Positions 1-4,273 of a DNA stretch of 5,307 bases are shown here, in pieces (position 1 is the stretch's first letter; each line of letters begins with the position of its first letter). The stretch covers positions 1-5,307 of the forward strand of contig JBFLVN010000252.1 of NCBI GenBank assembly GCA_040758475.1. Reading direction: 5' to 3'. The notes under the pieces were generated by a model that was given only the letters and a program-made list of their open reading frames with translations, did not search any database and was not told where the DNA came from. The position numbers and the translations under genes were made by a program. Origin of the DNA: JBFLVN01 sp040758475 (GTDB lineage: Bacteria; JAGRBM01).

Positions 1-1
1 C

Positions 2-307
2 CATCTCGTAACGAGTGAAATGGTGCTGGCCGAATTGCTCAATGACTTTTCGGCCCGCGACCCGGAACTTCGCCGCTCGGCGGCCCAGTTGGCCCTCCGC
101 TTGCGGGAAATGCCGGATGTCACGGTGTTCCCCCAGACAACCGAAGGGTTCCAAGAGGCCCTTTCGCTGTATCTGGAACGCTACGACAAGAGTTGGAGCC
201 TTACGGATTGCGCTTCGTTTCGGGTAATGAGAGAGCAGGGGCTTGAAGAGGCCCTCACCTACGACAAACATTTCGATCAGGCGGGTTTTAAAGCTCTTCT
301 CCGATGA
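2..307 (+). CDS. PIN-domain (VapC-like) ribonuclease, 5'-truncated by window edge
   Basis: The frame is open from the first bases of the window and ends at TGA 305-307, giving 101 residues of the central and C-terminal part of a PIN domain. An internal ATG at position 20 is not a credible start, because the conserved stretch VTSEMVLAELL runs through it. Visible PIN features are the acidic residue in that helix (E at residue 6 or 11 of the visible part), the block DKSWSLTDCASFRVM with its conserved Asp, and the C-terminal ALTYDKHFDQAGF with another Asp. The first catalytic Asp would lie upstream, outside the window. PIN toxins are Mg-dependent ribonucleases that cut tRNA, rRNA or mRNA and are normally preceded by an antitoxin gene, which would also lie outside. 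Its stop codon overlaps ATG 304 of the following antitoxin-like stretch. Family assignment is firm; the specific target is unknown. Confidence 0.85.
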   Translation, partial: HLVTSEMVLAELLNDFSARDPELRRSAAQLALRLREMPDVTVFPQTTEGFQEALSLYLERYDKSWSLTDCASFRVMREQGLEEALTYDKHFDQAGFKALLR

Positions 308-328
308 GTGCCAATTTGCCGGAATGAA

Positions 329-487
329 GTGTCCCTGGAATTGGTCGTTCCAGATGATGAAGATGACCTGGGTGAAGAAGAACGGGCGGCGCTCCACGCG
401 GCCCTCGACCGTGCCGATCAGCAGATTCGGGCGGGACAGGGCATTCCCTTGGAAACCGTCCGCAAGACCCTTCGAACCGCTAGGTGA
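329..487 (+). CDS. Small AF2212-like antitoxin remnant, probably truncated or frameshifted
   Basis: A short frame starting at GTG 329 (alternative GTG 308, directly after the PIN stop) encodes about 52 residues and ends at TGA 485-487. It begins VSLELVVPDDEDDLGEEERA, has a helical charged middle and ends with a GIPLETVRKTLR-type tail. This pattern of a beta strand, an acidic linker, EERAALHAALD and xAGxGxPxExVxxxLR is typical of small antitoxins that pair with ParE/RelE or PIN toxins. It aligns along its length with the C-terminal two thirds of the antitoxin at 3351-3578. The matching DLPE segment of that protein appears here in a different frame: ATG 304 reads MSANLPE and then hits TGA 325-327. 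One extra base between 325 and 328 would explain this. No toxin follows, because the TetR gene ends 10 bp away on the other strand. Whether it is expressed is uncertain. Confidence 0.5.
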   Translation: MSLELVVPDDEDDLGEEERAALHAALDRADQQIRAGQGIPLETVRKTLRTAR

Positions 488-497
488 CCGCCTCGTT

Positions 498-1067
498 TTA
501 TTTCTTCTGCTTCTTCAGCATCTCCGCCACATACGCCCGGCAGCCCGAGAGGAGCGCTTCCTGGCTTTTTTTCGTTTTCATCGCCCTGGCGATCAAAACC
601 GTGCCGACGGATTGGGCGAGGGCCGCCCAGGCGGCGTTGCTGTCTCCCAGGCATTCTTCCATCGCCGCGTGGGTCCGCAGGACTTCTTCCTCGTAGAGGC
701 CTTTGGTTTCGGCATCGGCTCCCGCGACCTCCTGGCTCAAGGCGGGGAGGGGGCAGCCGTGCTCGGGGTTCTGTACGTGGGCGAGGCTCAAGTACATGTC
801 GAGATAGGCCTTGATGCGCTCCTCGGGGGTGAGCGTTCCCGGTGTCGTGAGGATGGCCCGGCTGCATTCGAGTTCGTGTTCGAGGATGGCTTTGAAGAAA
901 TCCGCCTTCGAGCCGAAGTGGTTGTAGAAGGCGGCACCGCTCAGGCCGATTTTCTCCATGAAGCCGTCCACCCCGGTGGTGGCGAAGCCGTTTTTTTTGG
1001 CGATGGCGGCGCCTGCTTCGAGTAGCTTTTTCCGGGTTTCGGCCTTGTGCTCGGGGGAATAACGCAT
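498..1067 (-). CDS. TetR/AcrR-family transcriptional repressor
   Basis: The 189-residue protein has the normal TetR length. The N-terminal DNA-binding domain covers about residues 10-58. Its helix-turn-helix runs through GFATTGVDGFMEKIGLSGAA and is followed by the diagnostic AFYNHFGSKADFF (45-58). The rest (about 65-189) is the helical ligand-binding and dimerisation domain. It includes NPEHGCPLPAL around Cys105, a position close to the electrophile-sensing Cys106 of E. coli NemR; a redox role here is an inference. The start at ATG 1067 has a GAGGA ribosome binding site at 1076-1080 with 8 nt spacing. The gene is divergent from the operon beginning at 1178, with two operator-like repeats between them, so it most likely represses that operon and itself. 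Its 3' end converges on the antitoxin remnant with a 10-bp gap and no visible terminator. The inducer is unknown. Confidence 0.93.
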   Translation of the reverse strand: MRYSPEHKAETRKKLLEAGAAIAKKNGFATTGVDGFMEKIGLSGAAFYNHFGSKADFFKAILEHELECSRAILTTPGTLTPEERIKAYLDMYLSLAHVQNPEHGCPLPALSQEVAGADAETKGLYEEEVLRTHAAMEECLGDSNAAWAALAQSVGTVLIARAMKTKKSQEALLSGCRAYVAEMLKKQKK

Positions 1068-1092
1068 TTTGGAGTTCCTCTAAAAAAAACCG

Positions 1093-1121
1093 TTGACAGC
1101 CCATTCAATGCCGTGTAGTTT
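1093..1121 (+). promoter_or_regulatory. Sigma-70-type promoter for the plus-strand operon
   Basis: A perfect -35 TTGACA lies at 1093-1098. With a 17-bp spacer, the -10 is TAGTTT at 1116-1121 (3 of 6 matches). The predicted transcription start near 1128 falls at the edge of the first TetR operator copy, so bound repressor would block initiation. The weak -10 and strong -35 are inferred from sequence only. Confidence 0.55.
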
Positions 1122-1145
1122 ATTAACTAACGATCGTTCAGTCAA
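1117..1145 (-). promoter_or_regulatory. Sigma-70-type promoter for the tetR gene, overlapping the operon promoter
   Basis: On the minus strand, a -35 TTGACT (1145-1140, 5 of 6 matches) is followed by a 17-bp spacer and a -10 TAAACT (1122-1117, 4 of 6). Its -10 occupies almost the same bases as the -10 of the plus-strand promoter. The first operator copy lies inside its spacer and the second begins within its -35. This is a standard arrangement for autorepression. The predicted start is near 1110, giving a leader of about 43 nt. Confidence 0.6.
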
Positions 1146-1155
1146 CGGTCGTTCA
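1128..1155. promoter_or_regulatory. Tandem TetR-family operator, two copies of an AACGRTCGTTCA motif
   Basis: TAACGATCGTTCA (1128-1140) and CAACGGTCGTTCA (1143-1155) differ at two positions and are spaced 15 bp centre to centre. The core of the first, AACGATCGTT, is a perfect 10-bp palindrome; the second has one break in symmetry. TetR-family repressors bind such palindromes as dimers, and paired dimers on closely spaced sites are known in the family (for example QacR). The position between divergent promoters and next to a tetR gene makes it the likely binding site of that repressor. Confidence 0.75.
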
Positions 1156-1177
1156 TTAATAAAAGAGGGCCTTTCCC

Positions 1178-1561
1178 GTGAAAAAACTGGTTTTCGTCTA
1201 CAACGGCGATAGCGGCCTTTGGAACGGCGTCGTCCACTACCTCCACAAGCGCCTCTCGCCCGAAACCTATCCCTGCCAGCTCTGCGGGCTCATTTACGAC
1301 GGTACGTCCCTGAACAAGGACTGGCTCGCCTTCGTGAAAACCTTGGGCCTTCCCTCGGAGTTCCTCCACCGGGACGAATACCGGAAGAAATACGGCGAGA
1401 GGGCCATGGAATGGCCCGCCGTGCTGCTGCACGAGGACGAGAAGCTTTTGTCCGTGGTGATCGGCGCCGGCGAATTTAGCGGCATCCAATCCCTCGAAAC
1501 CTTGAAAGAGCGGCTCGCCCGTTTTTCAGGCCAAGGGTCCGCCGCGGTTTCGGCGGCGTGA
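1178..1561 (+). CDS. Small CxxC protein of an uncharacterised, possibly thioredoxin-like family
   Basis: The protein has 127 residues and is the first gene of the operon. The start is GTG 1178, preceded by GAGGG at 1165-1169 with 8 nt spacing. It opens with a beta strand and the motif LVFVYNGDSGL (4-14), followed by a helix and PCQLC (32-36), which gives a CxxC pair at Cys33 and Cys36. The opening faintly recalls the YDGDCGLC motif of DCC-type (DUF393) thioredoxin-like proteins, but here the cysteines come about 20 residues later, so that link is weak. A middle part rich in charged residues follows, then PAVLL and a strand (LLSVVIGAGEF) as in a thioredoxin-like fold. No signal peptide or membrane segment is seen, so it is probably cytoplasmic. 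I do not recognise an established function; a thiol-disulfide or metal-binding role is an inference. Its stop is 11 bp before the start of the next gene. Confidence 0.8.
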   Translation: MKKLVFVYNGDSGLWNGVVHYLHKRLSPETYPCQLCGLIYDGTSLNKDWLAFVKTLGLPSEFLHRDEYRKKYGERAMEWPAVLLHEDEKLLSVVIGAGEFSGIQSLETLKERLARFSGQGSAAVSAA

Positions 1562-1572
1562 GGAGAATGGCG

Positions 1573-2400
1573 ATGAACGCAACAGCCCACGAAACTAAGC
1601 CCGCTCCCTTTCCCGTCCGCCGGATGGATTTCGATTTCAGCGGCCTTGAAAAATATTGGTACGACGGCCAGCCGGGCATGACGTTTTTCTGGAGCCTCAT
1701 GTCGGCGCTTTTCCCGGACGGAGAGCAGTTCTTCATCGACTCCGTTCTCAACGTGCGCGACCGGATCACGGATCCCGCGCAGCAGAAAATCCTCTCCGCC
1801 TTCATCGGCCAGGAGGCCATGCACCGCAAGGAACACGGCGCCTACAACCGCTACATGACGGAGCATTTTGGCGTCGATCTGGAATCCATTGAACGCACGA
1901 ACAAACGGGCCCTGGCCCGGTTCAAAGCGCGCACGAGCCCGGCGGAGCAATTAGCCCTCACGGCGGCGGCGGAGCACTTTACCGCCATCATGGCCAAGCA
2001 CTTTATGAAAGATGACCGGTTCTTCGCCGACATCCGGGACGAGCGCGTCCGCAAGATGCTCTACTGGCACGCCATCGAAGAGAGCGAGCACAAGGCCGTG
2101 GTCTTCGACGTTTTGAAATCGGTCGATGACAGCTACCGGCTCCGGGCGGGGGCCATGGTCTGGGCCACGGCGTTTCTCTTCTCGGCCATCGGAATCCTCA
2201 GCGTGCGGCTCATGCGGGCCGACGGGCAGCTTTACAACTGGAAATCCTGGCGGCACTACGCCCGCACCTTGCTTGGGCGCAAGGGCTTCTTTACCTCCAT
2301 GCTGGGGGATTACCTCGATTACTACCGTCCGGATTTCCACCCAAGCGACCACGACACCCGCGCCTCGGAGCGGGTGTGGAAGGAGCGGTTATCCCTATGA
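1573..2400 (+). CDS. Ferritin-like metal-dependent hydrolase, COG3687/PF10118 family
   Basis: The protein has 275 residues from ATG 1573, the usual family length. This start is chosen because AGGAG at 1561-1565 lies 7 nt upstream; ATG 1567 and GTG 1558 are in frame but badly spaced. The protein is strongly helical and carries paired carboxylate/histidine motifs of the kind that hold a metal pair in ferritin-like folds: FPDGEQFF (Glu51), GQEAMHRKEH (Glu81, His84), AAAEHFTA (Glu134) and HAIEESEHKAV (Glu169, Glu172, His173). A hydrophobic stretch at about 191-211 could touch or enter the membrane. The family is annotated 'predicted metal-dependent hydrolase', but its reaction is not established; the ligand pattern would equally suit a di-iron oxygenase. 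It sits between the CxxC gene (11-bp gap) and the SnoaL-like gene (4-bp overlap), so the three are very probably one transcript. Confidence 0.9.
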   Translation: MNATAHETKPAPFPVRRMDFDFSGLEKYWYDGQPGMTFFWSLMSALFPDGEQFFIDSVLNVRDRITDPAQQKILSAFIGQEAMHRKEHGAYNRYMTEHFGVDLESIERTNKRALARFKARTSPAEQLALTAAAEHFTAIMAKHFMKDDRFFADIRDERVRKMLYWHAIEESEHKAVVFDVLKSVDDSYRLRAGAMVWATAFLFSAIGILSVRLMRADGQLYNWKSWRHYARTLLGRKGFFTSMLGDYLDYYRPDFHPSDHDTRASERVWKERLSL

Positions 2401-2858
2401 CGACGGCGGCAAAGATTTCGAAAGCAGATTCATCCCCCATCGCGGAGGATGCCAAGGGGGCTTTGGAACGGGTCTGCTCGGGCGCGGGCCTGGACCCTGC
2501 TTCGCGCTACTACAGCCCCAAGTTCGTGGACCACGTAAATGATCTCAAGTTCCACGGCCTCCGGGGAGCCGAGCAATCGGTGGCGATGTATACGAGCGTC
2601 CTCTCCGATTTGAAGGTGACGGTGGAAGAACAAATCGTCGAGGGCGACCGGGTTACCTCCCGCTTCGTCGTCACGGGCAAGAACTTCGGCCGCCGCGTCC
2701 GGTTCAATGGAATCACCATCAGCCGCTTCGAGAACGGCCTCATCGTGGAGGATTGGTCCGTGACCGATACGCTCGGGATGCTCCGCCAACTGGGCCTCTG
2801 GCGGACTCTCCTGGCCGGTGTCCGCCAATGGCAGACATTGGCGAAAAAAAGCGCTTAG
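2397..2858 (+). CDS. SnoaL/NTF2-like protein (polyketide cyclase or ester cyclase type)
   Basis: The protein has 153 residues from ATG 2397, whose ATGA overlaps the stop of the hydrolase gene and suggests translational coupling. AGGAG at 2381-2385 is 11 nt upstream, a little far. GTG 2376 would give 7 more residues but would place that site inside the coding region. The SnoaL-like alpha+beta cone is recognisable from RYYSPKFVDHVN (37-48), HGLRGAEQSVAMY (53-65), a strand pair EEQIVEGDRVTSRFVVTGKN (77-96), GITISRFENGLIVEDW (105-120) and TDTLGMLRQLGL. His46 and the E118-D119-W120 block match the usual pocket positions. The family includes cyclases, isomerases, dehydratases and non-enzymatic binding proteins, so the substrate cannot be read from sequence. 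As the last gene of the operon, it ends 9 bp from the convergent DsrE-family gene. Confidence 0.88.
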   Translation: MTTAAKISKADSSPIAEDAKGALERVCSGAGLDPASRYYSPKFVDHVNDLKFHGLRGAEQSVAMYTSVLSDLKVTVEEQIVEGDRVTSRFVVTGKNFGRRVRFNGITISRFENGLIVEDWSVTDTLGMLRQLGLWRTLLAGVRQWQTLAKKSA

Positions 2859-2867
2859 GGGCGAGCT

Positions 2868-3221
2868 TCAAAAGACCAGCACTCGCTCCGCCCACTGGGT
2901 CCATTGGGTGAGTTCGTCGAGCGTGCTGCGGCGGGTCCCGGTGGCAAGATCGGTTTCCGCGATTCCCCGGGCGTCCAGGCACGTTCCGCAGACGCCGATC
3001 TCTCCCTTGTGCCGGGCGACGATGCCGAGCATCTGTTCCAGGTTGTAGTACCCCTGCGGGACTTTCTGGCCCTTCTTGGCGCAGGAGGCGGCGTCCCCGA
3101 TCAGGAAGACTTTCACTTCCTCCCCCTCGCGCCGGGAAAGCGAACCCGCCAGCCGCAGGGCGTTGTAGCTTCTCTCCGTTCCGTAAGGTGGATCGTTCAA
3201 AATAAAAAGGTAACGGGCCAT
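2868..3221 (-). CDS. DsrE/DsrF-family sulfur-relay-like protein
   Basis: The protein has 117 residues, the size of single-domain DsrE/YchN-like proteins. It opens with the beta strand ARYLFILNDPPYGTERSYNA (2-21) typical of the family. A second strand, VKVFLIGDAASCAKKGQ (36-52), is followed by GYYNLEQML and then IGVCGTCLDARG (75-86) with Cys78 and Cys81. The Cys in this last position is the sulfur-accepting residue in active DsrE-type proteins, so this member could carry a persulfide or be redox active. The start at ATG 3221 is preceded by GGGAGG about 9 nt upstream. The gene is convergent with the SnoaL-like gene and therefore lies outside that operon. Homologues often occur as single genes of unknown partner; a functional tie to the neighbouring thiol protein is an inference. 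Confidence 0.9.
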   Translation of the reverse strand: MARYLFILNDPPYGTERSYNALRLAGSLSRREGEEVKVFLIGDAASCAKKGQKVPQGYYNLEQMLGIVARHKGEIGVCGTCLDARGIAETDLATGTRRSTLDELTQWTQWAERVLVF

Positions 3222-3243
3222 GGCGGAGGCCCTCCCGCCTTTT
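3221..3243 (+). terminator. Possible intrinsic terminator, or structured leader of the DsrE gene
   Basis: GGCGGAGGCCCTCCCGCC followed by TTTTT can fold as a GC-rich hairpin of about 6 bp with one bulged base and a loop of about 5 nt. Read on the plus strand it resembles a short rho-independent terminator that would stop transcripts before the antitoxin gene at 3351. The same bases contain the ribosome binding site of the minus-strand DsrE gene, so the symmetry may be incidental. Confidence 0.25.
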
Positions 3244-3350
3244 TACTATCTCCGCGCGCTGCTTCTCGCCATGCGCTCTATCAGGTGTCTCCCTATCAAT
3301 GGTCCCCGGCTTGGTAGCGGTTTCCGGCCATTTGCGCTAATCTTCATTCC

Positions 3351-3578
3351 GTGAAAACGCTCAAAGCCCACGTCGAAAACGGCCGCGTCGTCCTGGACGA
3401 ACCCCTGGATTTGCCGGAAGGGACGCCCCTTCAATTGATCGTCGACGAAGGGGACGATCTCGACCCCGAAGAGCGGGCCGCGCGGGACGCCTCCATCGAA
3501 AAGGGATATGCCGAGTATCTGGCTGGCAAAGGGGAGCCAGTAGAGAAGCTTATCGCAGAACTCAAATCTCGCCGGTAA
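3351..3578 (+). CDS. AF2212-like (DUF104-type) antitoxin, no adjacent toxin
   Basis: The protein has 75 residues from GTG 3351. The N-terminal part, KTLKAHVENGRVVLDEPLDL through PEGTPLQLIV (2-31), is the small beta domain typical of AF2212/DUF104-like antitoxins. The rest (DDLDPEERAARDASIEKGYA then AGKGEPVEKLIAELKSRR) is the helical tail that normally binds and neutralises a ParE/RelE or PIN toxin. No good Shine-Dalgarno sequence is seen before the start (TTCATTCC), so expression may be weak or the message leaderless. Only 21 bp separate its stop from the end of hicA on the other strand, leaving no room for a partner toxin. It is therefore an orphan unless its toxin is encoded elsewhere, possibly the PIN gene at the left edge. 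Its helical tail matches the small frame at 329-487. Confidence 0.85.
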   Translation: MKTLKAHVENGRVVLDEPLDLPEGTPLQLIVDEGDDLDPEERAARDASIEKGYAEYLAGKGEPVEKLIAELKSRR

Positions 3579-3599
3579 GGCAGACAAGTTCTTTAGTTT

Positions 3600-3839
3600 C
3601 TAACTCTTTTCATACGCCTTCAAAAATGCTTCCCGTGAAATTTGGGATTGAGTGCAGATGGTCCGAAGCGTCGGCGCCTTGATTTTTGGATGATTGGGAA
3701 GCGTGAGCGGGGTCTTGGTCCCATCGGGATTTTCCCGGAGCATGGCGATGTGTTCACGCTCGCGGATCAAGCGGAACCCCAGGCGCTCCAGTGCCTTTAC
3801 GACACGCGCCTTGGGCGCATCGACCGGAAACTTGCTCAT
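3600..3839 (-). CDS. hicA: HicA-family mRNA interferase toxin
   Basis: The protein has 79 residues, the usual HicA size, with the double-stranded-RNA-binding-like fold of the family. Diagnostic stretches are VVKALERLGFRLIREREHIA (13-32) with the catalytic-type His30, NPDGTKTPLTLPNHPKIKAP (37-56) and TLRTICTQSQISREAFLKAY. HicA toxins cleave mRNA and tmRNA and stop translation when free of HicB. The start ATG 3839 overlaps the stop of the upstream hicB gene as ATGA, so the two are translationally coupled, antitoxin first. All visible key positions are intact, so the toxin is likely functional. The gene ends 21 bp from the convergent antitoxin at 3351-3578, without a clear terminator. Confidence 0.9.
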   Translation of the reverse strand: MSKFPVDAPKARVVKALERLGFRLIREREHIAMLRENPDGTKTPLTLPNHPKIKAPTLRTICTQSQISREAFLKAYEKS

Positions 3840-4063
3840 CCAGTGGCGATTTGCGCGTCGGCGAGGGTGACGGCGAGGACGGGGGATTCGTCGTCGAAAG
3901 CTTCTTTGCCGAACGTCTCGATGTGGAACCGGATGGCCGAGCGGACGTCATTCAGGGCTTCTTCGCGGGTATCGCCCTGGCCCACGACGACGCCCTTGAG
4001 GCCCACGGGGTAGGCGACGAACCCTTCGGGGTGTTCTTCGACGACGATCTTGAAACTCCGCAC
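3836..4063 (-). CDS. hicB: HicB-family antitoxin, short form
   Basis: I place the start at GTG 4063, giving 75 residues that begin VRSFKIVVEEHPEGFVAYPV. The HicB partial RNase H-like fold is clear from GFVAYPVGLKGVVVGQGDTR (14-33), EEALNDVRSAI (34-44) and RFHIETFG (45-52). AAAGGG lies 9 nt before GTG 4063, and a promoter-like pair ends about 24 nt upstream of it. The in-frame ATG 4123 would add 20 residues with no family resemblance; its nearest purine-rich site is about 17 nt away, too far to be convincing. The protein neutralises HicA and, with it, usually represses the operon. This one stops soon after the RNase H-like domain, so it lacks the C-terminal helix-turn-helix or ribbon-helix-helix DNA-binding domain of longer HicB proteins. 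DNA binding, if any, would have to work another way. Confidence 0.85.
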   Translation of the reverse strand: MRSFKIVVEEHPEGFVAYPVGLKGVVVGQGDTREEALNDVRSAIRFHIETFGKEAFDDESPVLAVTLADAQIATG

Positions 4064-4086
4064 GTGTGGAATCCCTTTGGCTGGAA

Positions 4087-4116
4087 ATTCTAATGGGATT
4101 TTGCCGTATTTGCCAG
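4087..4116 (-). promoter_or_regulatory. Candidate promoter for hicBA
   Basis: On the minus strand, CTGGCA (4116-4111, 4 of 6 matches to the -35) is separated by 18 bp from TAGAAT (4092-4087, 5 of 6 matches to the -10). The predicted start near 4080 gives a short leader before GTG 4063. It would leave the upstream ATG 4123 untranscribed, which supports the GTG start. Confidence 0.4.
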
Positions 4117-4162
4117 AGGGCATATCGACCGGCGGACTTTCTCCTCCTGAACGACTTTTAAT

Positions 4163-4191
4163 TTTTCAATTACCCCGATTCGTTGTATAAT
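4163..4191 (+). promoter_or_regulatory. Sigma-70-type promoter for the AAA ATPase gene
   Basis: A perfect -10 TATAAT at 4186-4191 is preceded by a 17-bp spacer and a -35 TTTTCA (4163-4168, 4 of 6 matches). The surrounding DNA is AT-rich compared with the coding sequence on both sides. Transcription would start near 4198, giving a pyrimidine-rich leader of about 75 nt before ATG 4274. Confidence 0.65.
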
Positions 4192-4198
4192 TGCTTCA

Positions 4199-4220
4199 GT
4201 TCACGTTTCCCCCCGTTCAC
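4199..4220 (+). repeat. Short direct repeat GTTCAC in the ATPase leader
   Basis: GTTCAC occurs at 4199-4204 and again at 4215-4220, a 16-bp period, starting at the predicted transcription start. It could be a pair of regulator half-sites. Two six-base copies are weak evidence, and they lie in a C/T-rich leader where chance repeats are more likely. Confidence 0.2.
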
Positions 4221-4273
4221 CCCCTCGGTCTAGCCAGTCTTTCCCCACCTCAACCCTTTTTAGGAGAAAATCC

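Noticed and set aside
243..1025. Plus-strand frame of 260 codons antisense to tetR
   Set aside because: The composition is what high-GC antisense frames give. It has no recognisable domain and overlaps two better-supported genes.
418..1104. Long minus-strand reading frame of 228 codons over the tetR gene
   Set aside because: It is a shadow of the tetR gene in another frame. It is Arg/Pro/Gly-rich, shows no domain, and the true frame has a full TetR domain with a ribosome binding site.
2828..2880. Possible bidirectional terminator between the SnoaL-like and DsrE genes
   Set aside because: Only a 4-bp AAGC/GCTT pairing could be found, inside coding sequence and without a U-tract in the right place.
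488..3250. Possible flanking direct repeats of the TetR-DsrE block (CCGCCT plus T-rich runs near 489 and 3235)
   Set aside because: The match is only about six bases with unequal T runs, no better than chance in this composition. No inverted ends or transposase were found.
3222..3350. Hidden gene, RNA gene or CRISPR repeat between the DsrE and antitoxin genes
   Set aside because: No open frame with a start site, tRNA-like fold or repeated unit is visible. It probably holds only the divergent promoters, for which no convincing -35/-10 pair was found.
3246..3587. Minus-strand frame of 113 codons opposite the AF2212-like antitoxin
   Set aside because: Its sequence mirrors the antitoxin gene, has no family resemblance and no ribosome binding site, and would run through the intergenic region.
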